The notes under the pieces were generated by a model that was given only the letters and a program-made list of their open reading frames with translations, did no database searches and was not told the DNA's origin. 64,000 nt of DNA, taken from positions 35,175 to 99,174 of the forward strand of contig NZ_NRRY01000015.1 in assembly GCF_016583905.1 (NCBI RefSeq), in the 5' to 3' direction. Of this stretch, positions 44,901 through 53,782 are shown piece by piece (position 1 is the stretch's first letter; each line of letters begins with the position of its first letter). This DNA is from Lamprobacter modestohalophilus (GTDB taxonomy: Bacteria; Pseudomonadota; Gammaproteobacteria; Chromatiales; Chromatiaceae). Both the position numbers and the translations under genes were made by a program.

Positions 44901-46005
44901 GATCCTCAATACTGTCATCGTCACTCCCTGACAGCACGGTCACAAAGACCAAGTTGCCATTCTTGTCTATCTTGTAGATGAACCCGTCCGCAGGGCTGCC
45001 GACCGGATTCTCCGGTGGAGGCTCGATGGGTACCGGATTGATGATTCGTCCGCTGGCATCACTCGGAAAGAGCTCAGAATCCGTCATTCCAGCCACGAAT
45101 GCATTACCCTCGGCATCAAGCACAAACGCATTAACGACATCATCGTCTTCGCCGCCAACGATGCGAGAGAACATGAGCGTTGGCTTTTCCTGGTTGGTCG
45201 GTGTGGTTCTGAGCGTAAAACTCGGGTCAATCACAAGCGTCTGCGTGGGATCGTACTCAGCAACTTCGAAACCGTACACCAAGGCCCCCGCCGCATCTTG
45301 CTCGAGCAACCTGAAGCCACCGTCGATCACCTGGCGCTCGCCAGCAACGAGCTGATAGATCAGCGGAGCCTCTTGCCGAACCTGGTCGCCGTCACCAAAG
45401 CTCATCACGAGCGCGCCAGACGGATCGATGTCTAGGCTCCTTACGCCTTCGACGGCAAATCTTAGATCTGTTGGGCTCGAACCAGGAGCCAGATAGAGAT
45501 CATATGCAAGCTGCCCCCCGCGAGACAAAAAGACCATGTCGACGCCTGGATAGATCTGCTGATAACGCACTGAGCCGAAGGTCGGGATATTCGACCAAGA
45601 TCTCGACAACCCTGCCCCACGGAGCAGATTGAGCTTGGTCAAATTCTTGTCGAGTGGCTCCAACTGTGTGTCTGTGTTCGGCATCAGCGGCTTCAGCGAG
45701 AGCGTTCGACCACCTACATCCCTTGGCTGCCTCAGCTTCACGTCGGCGGCGCCAAACGTCGCCACCGTTCCGCCCAGTGAAACGGCCTTGAAGCGCTCGG
45801 AGCGATCCCACTGGCCGACATTCGGCACAAAAAAGATCTGTTCAACAGCTTGGAGCTGCTCGCTGGAGACCTGATCAGCCGGCGGAGCTGTTGGTGACGG
45901 TTCAAACCCAGCAGCAGCAAACACTCCTTTTGCTGGCGACAACTGAAGCAGCAACAAGAGAGTCACCGAAGCAAAAACTGAACCAAAATAGCGCGAAGCG
46001 AGCAT
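41977..46005 (-). CDS. Giant secreted protein: DUF7948-like, SBBP propeller, cohesin-like and dockerin-like modules, DUF4214
   Basis: About 1342 residues after a signal peptide (cleaved near KGVFAAAG). Modules in order: DUF7948-like region starting NVGQWDRSERF (about 60-257); at least six SBBP repeats such as FVAGMTDSELFP, YVTGSTSSEDF and FVAGNTSSSRFPV (about 280-760), predicted to form a beta-propeller; a cohesin-like beta domain (about 785-900); a dockerin-like calcium motif GDCDCSGQVRLFEIQTAVDY (about 923-955); a second cohesin-like domain (about 1015-1125); and DUF4214 repeats (about 1158-1300). It is likely a cell-surface or secreted adhesin or scaffold. ATG at 46005 begins the signal; longer frames to 46131 are less likely. 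The DNA is visibly richer in A/T than its neighbours, suggesting transfer. Confidence 0.75.
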   Translation of the reverse strand: MLASRYFGSVFASVTLLLLLQLSPAKGVFAAAGFEPSPTAPPADQVSSEQLQAVEQIFFVPNVGQWDRSERFKAVSLGGTVATFGAADVKLRQPRDVGGRTLSLKPLMPNTDTQLEPLDKNLTKLNLLRGAGLSRSWSNIPTFGSVRYQQIYPGVDMVFLSRGGQLAYDLYLAPGSSPTDLRFAVEGVRSLDIDPSGALVMSFGDGDQVRQEAPLIYQLVAGERQVIDGGFRLLEQDAAGALVYGFEVAEYDPTQTLVIDPSFTLRTTPTNQEKPTLMFSRIVGGEDDDVVNAFVLDAEGNAFVAGMTDSELFPSDASGRIINPVPIEPPPENPVGSPADGFIYKIDKNGNLVFVTVLSGSDDDSIEDLAIDAEGYLYVTGSTSSEDFATMETALYPVLSGRQNAFLAKLTPDGSRLVFSTYFGGTGSESGNAIALGEGGDVVIAGTTTSRDLIVRGALQDELAGGVDGFIARFDGDGTALEYSTYFGDNGTDNLNFLVVTDLGDIFVAGNTSSSRFPVKHPPLDQDGEPLARGGGTDMFLSRISRSGDELAFSTYIGGSSTDELNDLVRDNDGNFLLVGTSASTNFPVVNAWQPEPAGGDDGVLVKIDDSGRFIYFSTYLGGLEDDNIFAVAADRSTAAAGASQHSQFIYVGGQTESHFMPVQNAYQNFHAGNGDGYLARFDPCGQQLWFSSYFGGREADSITALATGPLTDAADDTRQGLWISGLTELEEGDITPLFPLLPTGQVFPGGVDTFVALMDEIQSTRDSNYPELIIGCNPVPFVPERIGIDGRFGQVTLSLNDPGNVGISALSTTVFFDPSELQFQTIHWNPELPASANLQLDRTVPGQLGIDIYQPIGVVDFAPLTGLLGTLEFAAVQVGTVNDNPPLPSHLIRLTQGGLAAADISGQGTQIDGMPGAMVIERRCNNIIGDCDCSGQVRLFEIQTAVDYFTRWLPEHQPICVKRDYSTMRATDLQETINNYDDRIVEQDLLDAAAERRNSTRSGGTRAVVAATSQLNFANIEYDAVAGSVAFDLKLETNGQAISVLATDIYYDPEQITGIEAVPGRGTQNANKQIAFETLRPGWFRITFYGINSTTFPSDVMASLTATLAPGVSCADLQNVVQVPSAATPAAEAVPIESNSILSCNPISDAPNRSSLPWQVTELYVAILQFAPDQEGLVFWADQLRNGSGLTRAELARAIYSSDVGRALYEALSNEAFVSDIFMRLFSRAPNEAELVFWTWQLDSGSIARGDAIPTIIDVGYANPSMVQDMRQVTHMVQVGLAFAARQGDLGILFSQLSESSRQDLRSAGRVVLQGVTSDPVTRDFAIQSLPTLLPAVVTDQ

Positions 46006-46255
46006 AAAAATATCCCGACTTAAAAACATGGCGAAGTGAACGCCACTGATTGCAGAGTCACGAAATAGCGAAGCGCGGCACAGCACAAATCTAGACCATC
46101 TTTGCGATCTTACCAGAGGTTGAAAGTGCATAACGTGAAGTGGGGCCCATATCCACTTCCCGGAAATCCTGGACTGGATCGTGGCAGAAGCGCTGCTCCC
46201 CTTGTAGACGATAGAACCGGCCGCGCTGACGATGTCGTTATTCGCACTGGTCTGG

Positions 46256-49200
46256 TCAAATCTGCGGCCCAGCGCACGTGATCACGTTGGGATTGCGACC
46301 ACTACTGCGCTTGTTGCCTGCGTCCGAGGCGAAGCGCGCAGGCGCGAGCGCATCGTAGTCGGCCTCGAATCCGGCTGTGAGCAGCGCCTCGCGAAGCGGT
46401 GACTCGAGTGCTGGAACGCCATCAATATGTTGGATCAGCAGCCGTTTACGGCCAGCCGAGGGCACCCGCACCAGCTCGGCCAGCGCCAGCTCGAGCTCAT
46501 TGCCCTCATCGCTGACGGCATCGGGGAAGGTCAGGATCTGCTTGCCGCTGGTGGCAACATAGACCACCGGCTTGCCAGCAACCAGGATGACCCAAGCGCC
46601 AGCAATGCGTTTCGGGCCGGACTGACCCGCTTGTCGAACAGAGCGGCGGCAAGCCCTCTTCGAGTGGACAGCCTGCGCGACCTCCGGCCAAGGTAGTAGG
46701 GCGCCGTAGGGATTGGCTGGGTCGACTGCAGCCAGGATGCAGACATCGGCCAGATCGAAGCCATCGAGCGGCGGTTCATCGATTCGGGCCGCACGCAGAT
46801 GGTCGATTGCAGCAGGCAGCGCGAACTGGGCGCCGGACAATCCCTCGACGAAGTAACCGCGGCGCACCTGGCCGACCTCCTCCATCTGCTTCAGTACCCT
46901 GTAGAGTGGGCCAAAGCCGCCGGGCAGATCCTCGGCCGCGACAGCCTCCCGGCTCAGCACACCATAGCGCTCGAGCAGCATCTGCGCCTGCGCGAGCAGG
47001 CGCTCGGTGGCTTGGGTGGCAGGAGCTGCTGCAATCCCGCCCGAGGCTGTGGAGACCCCAATCACTTCGCTCGGAGCGAGGTCTAACCCAGCCGGAGATT
47101 CATCGGTGATCCCACCGGAGAGCCAGACATCAACGCCGGCGAGATCGCTGACCAAAGACCAACGCCCACCCGCGAGGCCACCCCTGAAGGCGCTGTTCCC
47201 TGCCACGACGCCTACACGAAAGCGCCCTCGGCTGCGCGGACGCGAGGTCTTCGATCGAGTGGAGCCAAGCGAGCGCAGCGGCGCGAAGGTGTCGTTGGTG
47301 ATGCGCCCGGCCCAGACCAGATCCCAGAGCACTGTTTCGAAGGTGTCTTGGTCGGACTTCGACCCCTGCGGCAGCCTCGCCCGCTCCACCACCTGCTGCA
47401 GCTCCAATAGAAAGCAGGCGCCGCGACGGTTCAGATGTACCAGGATCAGCTCAGCGATCGCAGCGGGTGGCTCAAGGGCAGGCGCGGGAACAGGAGCAGG
47501 CGCGGTTGCGGCTGCTTTCGCTAACACAACATCGCCAGCCGGCAAAGCCGTTTGGGTCTTACCAGTCTTGGCCCGTGACAGATCAAGCGCCGACGCCGCA
47601 TGCTCAGTGCGATAGATCGCGATGCGTCCGTCCTTGGGCCCTGCCGCACCTCGCCCAACCCAAATAATCTGCCCGCTGGCGGCGAGCAGATCCAGATCCT
47701 CGCTGCGATAGCCAGGCACCCGTGCGGGCAGCAGCACGCGGTCGAGTTGGCGCCAACTGACGCTCAGCCCTTCGAGCTGGATCAGTGCGTCCAACAGGCG
47801 CTCCGGTCCCTTGCGCCTCTCACCGATGCCGTGCCAAGCCGGCAGGAACCGGCCGAGCGTGGCGCCGTCGACCGGCGCGACCTGATCACGCGCTCGCGCT
47901 AAGGTGCGGCGACGCAATTGGCGCATGACCTCGGCATCGCACCATTCGGGGCCGGTGCCACTGGGCCGGATCTCACCTTGCACCAAGGCACCTTGGGACT
48001 CGAGCAGCCGCAGCATCGGCTCCAACTGGGCCACGCGCAGCCCGAACCGCTCCGCAGGCTCGGTGGTCGTAAAAGGGCCGTGCGTGCGCGCATAACGGCG
48101 CAGTAGCTGCTCTAACGGAGCTTCGGTAGCGCCGATAAAGGCATCCGGCAGACCAGCCGGCGGCACACAACCAAGGGCGTCGCGATACAGACCTGCATCC
48201 TCGGCGGCGATCCAGCGGGGCTCGCCGGCGATGCGCACCTGGGCGGCTCGACGCTGCTGCTTTAGCCCATCAAGCCAAAGGCGAGTCACAACATCAATGC
48301 CTGCAGCGGCACCGGCATCAGCGACGCCGGCGGTGGCTCCGTCTGCGTCTTCCTGGTCCGCGCGCTCTCGGTGTTCAGCAGGATCACCGATACCGGAATC
48401 GGCTACCCTCATTAGCGCCGAGGTTCGGCAGCGCTCGCGGAGCTCGGGCTCAGTCAGATCGCCGAGACGGCGCAGTAGATCGTGCATCTCGTCGGCGTCG
48501 CGTGCGCGGCGATCATAAGCGTCAACATCGCCATCATCCGCGCGGCCCAACGGCGCCAGATGCTGCAATTCGCGCTCCAACGCATCAAGCACCTCGGGAT
48601 CGATCAACGCGCGCAGCTCAGCCTCGCCGAGCAGCTCGGCGAGCAGCCCACGGTCGAGCGTCAGGGCTTGTGCGCGCCGCTCTGCAATCGGTGCGTCTTG
48701 CTCATAGATGTAAGCCGCAACATAGGCAAAGACCAGCGAGCGCGCGAACGGCGAGGCGCTGCGCGTCTCGACCTCATGCACGCGGATGGCGCGCGAACGA
48801 ATCGCGCTCAAGACCTCCTTCAGACCGGGCAGATCAAACACATCGCTGAGCGCCTGACGATAGGTCTCGAGCACGATCGGAAAGGCTGGATAGCGACGCA
48901 CCACCGCGAGTAGGTTCTGCGCCTTCAGCCGCTGCGCCCAGAGCGGCTGACGGCCTTTGGCTGAGCGACGCGGCAACAGCAGTGCGCGACCGGCATTCTC
49001 GCGGAACAGGCTGGCGAAGAGCGCTGTGTCGGCCAGCTGCTCGGTGACGCGATCCTCGATCTCGTCCGGATCGGGCAGCAGCCCGGTCAGATCGGGCAGC
49101 TCATCGCCATCGGCTAGGCGCAGCACGATGCCGTCATCGGTGTACATCACCTGCAGCTCGAAGCCCTCGCGGCGCTCGAGGCGCCACTGCAACGCCATCG

Positions 49201-51784
49201 CCCAGGGGGCATGGATGCGCGCGCCAAACGGACTCAGGATGCAGATCCGCCAATCGCCCAGCTCATCGCGGAAGCGCTCGACGACGATGGTGCGGTCGCT
49301 CGGTACCTGCCCGGTCGCCTCGCGCTGATCTTGGATGTAGGCGGCCAGGTTGTCCGCAGCCATCGCGTCAAGCGGTGTGCGCTGGCAAATCCAAGCTGCG
49401 GCCTGCTCTAATGCCGGATCAGTTGATCGATCCGTCACCCGATGAATTCCCCCATCAGGCGTGGGAGCAGCCCCAAGCGCCGCAACCTCCCGGCAAAAGG
49501 CGCCAACCGCCCGCCCCAGCTCCACCGGACGCCCTGGCCCATCGCCGCGCCAAAACGGCAGCTTGCCCGGCTCACCCGGTGCCGGCGAGACGATCACCCG
49601 ATCGCGACTGATCTCCTCGACCCGCCAGGTGCTGGCACCGAGCAGGATGCACTCGCCGGCGCGGGTCTCGAACACCATCTCTTCGTCCAGCTCGCCGATG
49701 CGCGGCCCCTCGGAGCCGAGATGCACCGCGTAGAGCCCACGATCCGGGATGGTGCCGGCGTTGAGCCGGGTGATCATCGGCGCGCCCTTGCGTGGGCTGA
49801 GCAGATCGGTGCTGCGGTCCCAGACCAGCAGCGGGCGCAGATCGGCGAAGTCGCTCGACGGATAGCGCCCGGAGAGCATATCGAGCACCGCCTCGAGCGC
49901 AGCGCGGCTGAGCTCGCGATAAGGCCCGGCGCGATTGACCAGCGCCAGCAGCTCGTCGACGCTGCGCGGGGCCATCACGCAGTGCGCGACCAGCTGCTGC
50001 GCCAGCACATCGAGCGCATTACGCGGCATCCGGAACGGCTCTAGCTGGCCGGCCAACATACGCTCGGCGATCACCGCGCATTCGAGCAGATCACCGCGAT
50101 ACTTGGGGAAGATGCGCCCGGTGCTGACCTCGCCGACACCGTGCCCGGCACGGCCGATGCGCTGCAGCCCGCGCGCCACCGAGCCTGGCGACTCGACCAG
50201 CAGCACCTGATCGACCCCACCCATGTCGATGCCCATCTCCAGCGAGCTGGTGGCGACGATCGCCTTCAGGGTGCCGCGCTTGAGACCCTCTTCGATCTCG
50301 CTGCGCTGCTGATGACTGACGCTGCCGTGATGCGCGCGCACCAGCTCAGGCAGCGGCACGGTTGGCTCATCGATGCCGTCGAGCCAGTGCCTGCGAGCTT
50401 TTCGCTCAGATGCTGCGCTCAGCCTGCCGACGCGAGTCTCGTCACTGTCCAGCCCAACCTGCGCTTCGTCATGACCACGCTCTGCACGCTCAAGAGCCGC
50501 CTCCGGATTCGCGATCAGGTCGCGTTCATCAGCGAAAGCTCGCGCTTCAGGAGCAGCATCCGAATCCAAAATCGCGCCAAGGCCTTCTGCTTGATAGACG
50601 CCGTCGGCATCTTCGTCTCTGTCCCTGCCCCTGTCTCTGTCTCTGTCTCTGCCTTCGTCATCCTCCACTGCTGGCTCGGCCGCCAAGGCGTTCAGCCGCT
50701 GCGACAGCCGCTCGCAAAGCCCACGGCTATTCACAAAGACGATGGTGGAGCGATGCGCCATGATCTCATCCAATAGCGCTGGATAGATCGCCGACCAGAG
50801 CCCCTTCTCGGCCGAGCGGTTTTCGCTCGGATGCTGTTGCTCGCGGGCGAACAGCTCCCCCAGGATTGGGCCGCCTTCAGGCTCGACCGAAGCAGCCGTC
50901 GACCGCCGATCGACCCTTGGCTGGGGTGGACGCTCCATGTCGGGGACCGGTACGCTGACGCGTAGATCGAGTCTCGGCGGTGCCGCGGCATCGACGATCT
51001 CGACCGCTCGATCGCCTCCGAGCCAGCGTGCCGCCTCGGTCAGCGGCTGCATCGTCGCCGACAATCCGATACGCTGTGGCTCAGGGTTGCCGGACTGGGT
51101 GACCAGCAGGCATAGCCGCTCGAGTGACAGCGCCAGATGCGCGCCCCGCTTGGTCGGCGCCAGCGCATGCACCTCGTCGACGATGATCGTCTCGACCTGG
51201 CTGAGGGTAGTGGCGGCCTGCGAGCCAAGGATTAGGTACAGGCTCTCTGGCGTGGTGACCAGGATCTCGGCCGGGGTCTTGAGCTGGCGCTGGCGCTCAC
51301 GCGCAGGAGTGTCGCCGGTGCGGATCGCAACCTCCGGCGGCCGTAGCGCAGCCGTCTGGCCGCCGGTGCCGAGCATTGCGGCGGCCTGGGTGATGCCGGC
51401 CAAGGGCGCACGCAGGTTGCGCTCGATGTCGACCACCAGCGCCTTCAGCGGCGACAGATAGAGCACACGCGTACCGGGCGGAGCCGACCGGCGCGCCTCA
51501 ACACGGAGACCGGCGCAGGGCACTTGGGTCGACGGCTGGCTTGGCTTGAGCGCCGATTGGCCCACTTCTTGGCCTACCTCTTGGCCCATCTCTCGGCCCA
51601 CCTCAACGAGCAGGCGATCGATGGCCCAGAGAAACGCCGCTAAGGTCTTGCCGCTACCGGTCGGCGCAGTGATCAGGCAGTGCCGGCCACTCGCAATGAC
51701 CGGCCAACCGCGCCTTTGGGCATCGGTCGGACCGTCGAAGTGCTGAGTGAACCAGCGGCGAGTTGCGGGACTAAACGCCTTCAT
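46256..51784 (-). CDS. lhr: Lhr-type large ATP-dependent DNA helicase with low-complexity insert
   Basis: An SF2 helicase of the Lhr class, about 1842 residues, acting in DNA repair. Motifs: LITAPTGSGKTLAAFLWAID (I), VTTPESLYLIL, IIVDEVHALAPTKRGAHLAL (II), LSATMQPLTEAARWLGG (III), TIVFVNSRGLCERLSQRLNA (IV), AIVATSSLEMGIDMGGVDQV (V) and GLQRIGRAGHGVGEVSTG (VI). The long C-terminal winged-helix/beta-barrel half typical of Lhr follows. Between motifs IV and V sits an insert of about 100 residues rich in Asp, Arg and Glu (50400-50690), encoded by hexamer repeats; another short repeat (MGQEVGQEVGQ) lies near the N-terminus. ATG at 51784 fits the family start MKAFSPATRRWF. Confidence 0.9.
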   Translation of the reverse strand: MKAFSPATRRWFTQHFDGPTDAQRRGWPVIASGRHCLITAPTGSGKTLAAFLWAIDRLLVEVGREMGQEVGQEVGQSALKPSQPSTQVPCAGLRVEARRSAPPGTRVLYLSPLKALVVDIERNLRAPLAGITQAAAMLGTGGQTAALRPPEVAIRTGDTPARERQRQLKTPAEILVTTPESLYLILGSQAATTLSQVETIIVDEVHALAPTKRGAHLALSLERLCLLVTQSGNPEPQRIGLSATMQPLTEAARWLGGDRAVEIVDAAAPPRLDLRVSVPVPDMERPPQPRVDRRSTAASVEPEGGPILGELFAREQQHPSENRSAEKGLWSAIYPALLDEIMAHRSTIVFVNSRGLCERLSQRLNALAAEPAVEDDEGRDRDRDRGRDRDEDADGVYQAEGLGAILDSDAAPEARAFADERDLIANPEAALERAERGHDEAQVGLDSDETRVGRLSAASERKARRHWLDGIDEPTVPLPELVRAHHGSVSHQQRSEIEEGLKRGTLKAIVATSSLEMGIDMGGVDQVLLVESPGSVARGLQRIGRAGHGVGEVSTGRIFPKYRGDLLECAVIAERMLAGQLEPFRMPRNALDVLAQQLVAHCVMAPRSVDELLALVNRAGPYRELSRAALEAVLDMLSGRYPSSDFADLRPLLVWDRSTDLLSPRKGAPMITRLNAGTIPDRGLYAVHLGSEGPRIGELDEEMVFETRAGECILLGASTWRVEEISRDRVIVSPAPGEPGKLPFWRGDGPGRPVELGRAVGAFCREVAALGAAPTPDGGIHRVTDRSTDPALEQAAAWICQRTPLDAMAADNLAAYIQDQREATGQVPSDRTIVVERFRDELGDWRICILSPFGARIHAPWAMALQWRLERREGFELQVMYTDDGIVLRLADGDELPDLTGLLPDPDEIEDRVTEQLADTALFASLFRENAGRALLLPRRSAKGRQPLWAQRLKAQNLLAVVRRYPAFPIVLETYRQALSDVFDLPGLKEVLSAIRSRAIRVHEVETRSASPFARSLVFAYVAAYIYEQDAPIAERRAQALTLDRGLLAELLGEAELRALIDPEVLDALERELQHLAPLGRADDGDVDAYDRRARDADEMHDLLRRLGDLTEPELRERCRTSALMRVADSGIGDPAEHRERADQEDADGATAGVADAGAAAGIDVVTRLWLDGLKQQRRAAQVRIAGEPRWIAAEDAGLYRDALGCVPPAGLPDAFIGATEAPLEQLLRRYARTHGPFTTTEPAERFGLRVAQLEPMLRLLESQGALVQGEIRPSGTGPEWCDAEVMRQLRRRTLARARDQVAPVDGATLGRFLPAWHGIGERRKGPERLLDALIQLEGLSVSWRQLDRVLLPARVPGYRSEDLDLLAASGQIIWVGRGAAGPKDGRIAIYRTEHAASALDLSRAKTGKTQTALPAGDVVLAKAAATAPAPVPAPALEPPAAIAELILVHLNRRGACFLLELQQVVERARLPQGSKSDQDTFETVLWDLVWAGRITNDTFAPLRSLGSTRSKTSRPRSRGRFRVGVVAGNSAFRGGLAGGRWSLVSDLAGVDVWLSGGITDESPAGLDLAPSEVIGVSTASGGIAAAPATQATERLLAQAQMLLERYGVLSREAVAAEDLPGGFGPLYRVLKQMEEVGQVRRGYFVEGLSGAQFALPAAIDHLRAARIDEPPLDGFDLADVCILAAVDPANPYGALLPWPEVAQAVHSKRACRRSVRQAGQSGPKRIAGAWVILVAGKPVVYVATSGKQILTFPDAVSDEGNELELALAELVRVPSAGRKRLLIQHIDGVPALESPLREALLTAGFEADYDALAPARFASDAGNKRSSGRNPNVITCAGPQI

Positions 51785-51904
51785 GATCCCTGTTATGGGG
51801 GCAGATCTTCCCATCCCCGCGCAAAGCCGTGGCATCAGAGCCTCATCGCGCGATAATGGTCGCGCTTGACCCACCCCTAATCACAAGATTAAGGACTTAG
51901 AGCC

Positions 51905-52585
51905 ATGTCGAACCGAATACTGCCGTGGTCTTGGACCCATCTGCTCCTCGAGCAGACCGGGCCGCACCCCAGACGCTGTCTGCTCGCGATGATCACAGCC
52001 GCCATGTTGGCTTCGCCGATCGCCGCCTTCGCTGAGGATGAATCCTCTACTAAGGCCAGCGACAACACAGAGACTGCCTCAGCAGCAAACGAAGGCGAGG
52101 ATGACGCCACCGCTGACGCGCCGACTGCGGATCATGAAAGCGATACCGATGCGGATAAGGATGACAAGGATACGGATACGGATACGGATACGGATACGGA
52201 TACGGATACGGATACGAAGACAGATACAGACAACTTAGGCCGACTCAGCATCGAGCTGAACAAACTGGAGCAGGTGGAGGATATCTGCCGCGTCTACTTT
52301 GTGTTCGAGAACGCCATCGATCAACAGCTCGAGACGCTGCAGCTCGAGCTGGTTCTATTCGACACCAAAGGGTTTGTGAAACGTCGGCTCACCCTTGATG
52401 CGGCGCCCATCGCCAAAGACAAGACCAGCGTCAAGCTGTTCGACCTTCCCGAGACCCAGTGCACCAATGTCGGACGCATCCTGATCAACGATGTGGTCAA
52501 GATCGCTGGACCCGACGGGGACTTGCCCGATGATGTCTCGCAGCTCGATCTGTCGTCGAAGCTCGACGCTGACCTGTTCAAATGA
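51905..52585 (+). CDS. Exported Asp-Thr repeat protein, first gene of the TonB operon
   Basis: This 226-residue protein has a signal (about residues 25-43, ending AAFAE), an acidic low-complexity stretch (44-105) with eight tandem Asp-Thr pairs, and a C-terminal domain (about 110-226). The latter reads LNKLEQVEDICRVYFVFEN, then LQLELVLFDTKGFVKRR and LPETQCTNVGRILIND. AAGGA precedes the ATG. Its stop overlaps the exbB start by four bases (ATGA), so it is translationally coupled to a TonB energy system. A periplasmic part of that system is inferred; I recognise no named family with certainty. Confidence 0.7.
   Translation: MSNRILPWSWTHLLLEQTGPHPRRCLLAMITAAMLASPIAAFAEDESSTKASDNTETASAANEGEDDATADAPTADHESDTDADKDDKDTDTDTDTDTDTDTDTKTDTDNLGRLSIELNKLEQVEDICRVYFVFENAIDQQLETLQLELVLFDTKGFVKRRLTLDAAPIAKDKTSVKLFDLPETQCTNVGRILINDVVKIAGPDGDLPDDVSQLDLSSKLDADLFK
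52169..52216 (+). repeat. 6-bp tandem repeat (GATACG) x 8 inside a reading frame
   Basis: Eight perfect units encode alternating Asp and Thr; imperfect GATAC variants flank them. Units of six keep the frame, so copy-number change would alter only linker length. Confidence 0.95.
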
Positions 52586-53334
52586 GTACCAGCGCCTCAG
52601 CCGCATCCGGCGCCTTTGCCGAGAGCTTTGGCCAAGGCGGACCTGTGCTCTGGATACTGGCGTTGCTCTCCGTCGCTGCGCTAGCCATCATCTTGGTGAA
52701 GCTATGGCAGTTCTCGCGCCTCAAGCTCAATGCGAGCGAGCCGACTGAGCAGGCACTGCGCTACTGGTACCAACAGAACCCGCAACAGGCCCTCGCGGTG
52801 CTTCAGGGTAGTCCCCAGCCGACCGCCCAACTGCTCGCGCGGACCTTGCAGGGGCTGGCGATGCCTGCTGTTGATCTCGGGCTGTTGCGGGAGGAGTTGA
52901 CTCGGTTCGCCAGCGCCAAATTGGAGCAGCTGCGCGCCTGGCTCCGTGCCCTCGAGGTGATTGCCGCGCTCAGCCCGCTGCTGGGCCTGCTTGGCACCGT
53001 GCTGGGCATGATCGAGGCCTTCCGACAGCTGGAGCTGGCTGGCAGCCAGGTCGATCCGGCCATCCTCTCGGGCGGCATCTGGCAGGCCCTGCTCACCACC
53101 GCCGCTGGCCTCAGTGTCGCCATTCCGGTCGTCCTGGTGCACAGCTGGCTGGAACGACGCGTCGAGCGCTGTGGTCATCAGATGGAGGATGCGGTGACGC
53201 GGGTGCTCACACGCGACCTGAGCCATGGATCGAGCGCCCTGTCGGCAAAGGGCACGCGCGGGATGGACACCGGCAAGCCTCCGGTCAGCGGTAGCGACAA
53301 CAGCATCTCGGTGCCGGCGACCGATGCAGTTTGA
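52582..53334 (+). CDS. exbB: ExbB/TolQ/MotA-type proton channel
   Basis: The 250-residue inner-membrane protein has the MotA/TolQ/ExbB layout: an early helix (VLWILALLSVAALAIILVKL), a cytoplasmic domain, and two later helices LEVIAALSPLLGLLGTVLGM and GIWQALLTTAAGLSVAIPVV that line the pore. It uses proton-motive force with ExbD to energise TonB. The C-terminus ends in a hydrophilic tail. Start overlaps the previous stop (ATGA), and its 3' end overlaps exbD by 11 bases. Confidence 0.92.
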   Translation: MSTSASAASGAFAESFGQGGPVLWILALLSVAALAIILVKLWQFSRLKLNASEPTEQALRYWYQQNPQQALAVLQGSPQPTAQLLARTLQGLAMPAVDLGLLREELTRFASAKLEQLRAWLRALEVIAALSPLLGLLGTVLGMIEAFRQLELAGSQVDPAILSGGIWQALLTTAAGLSVAIPVVLVHSWLERRVERCGHQMEDAVTRVLTRDLSHGSSALSAKGTRGMDTGKPPVSGSDNSISVPATDAV

Positions 53335-53713
53335 GCCCCCGCTCCGGCCACGGCGGCGCCTGATCAGCTTGACGCCGCTGATCGATGTGGTCTTCATCCT
53401 GCTGCTGTTCTTTATGCTCGCATCGAGCCTGACGCGGCTGAATGCGGTTGCACTCGATGCACCCAATACCCAGATCGCGAGCGCCGACAGCCAACCGGCG
53501 TTGCTGTTGCGGATTCAGGCCGATGGTCGTCTCGACCTCAATGGCGAGCCGGTCGAGACCGAGGCGCTGACCGATCGGCTGCGCGCCCGACTGCAGCAAG
53601 CGCCGGATCTGCAAGTCTGGGTGCAACCGGACGATGACGTGTCCTTGCAGATGACCTTGCAGGTCTTCGATCAGCTCGCTGCTGCCGGTATACCGGTGTT
53701 GCGACTGCGCTAA
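53324..53713 (+). CDS. exbD: ExbD/TolR biopolymer transport protein (first copy)
   Basis: The 129-residue protein has one membrane helix with the essential aspartate (LISLTPLIDVVFILLLFFM) and a periplasmic domain (about 45-129). The sequence LLRIQADGRLDLNGEPVE and the last VFDQLAAAGIPVLRLR are family features. Start ATG at 53324 lies within the exbB 3' end, as expected for coupling. A second ExbD follows, so the operon supplies two ExbD types. Confidence 0.9.
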   Translation: MQFEPPLRPRRRLISLTPLIDVVFILLLFFMLASSLTRLNAVALDAPNTQIASADSQPALLLRIQADGRLDLNGEPVETEALTDRLRARLQQAPDLQVWVQPDDDVSLQMTLQVFDQLAAAGIPVLRLR

Positions 53714-53782
53714 GGTGTATGACGGCTCGCCACCGCTGCCATCGACCCACTGTTTCCGACCTGCCCAAGCCCACCAGACACC

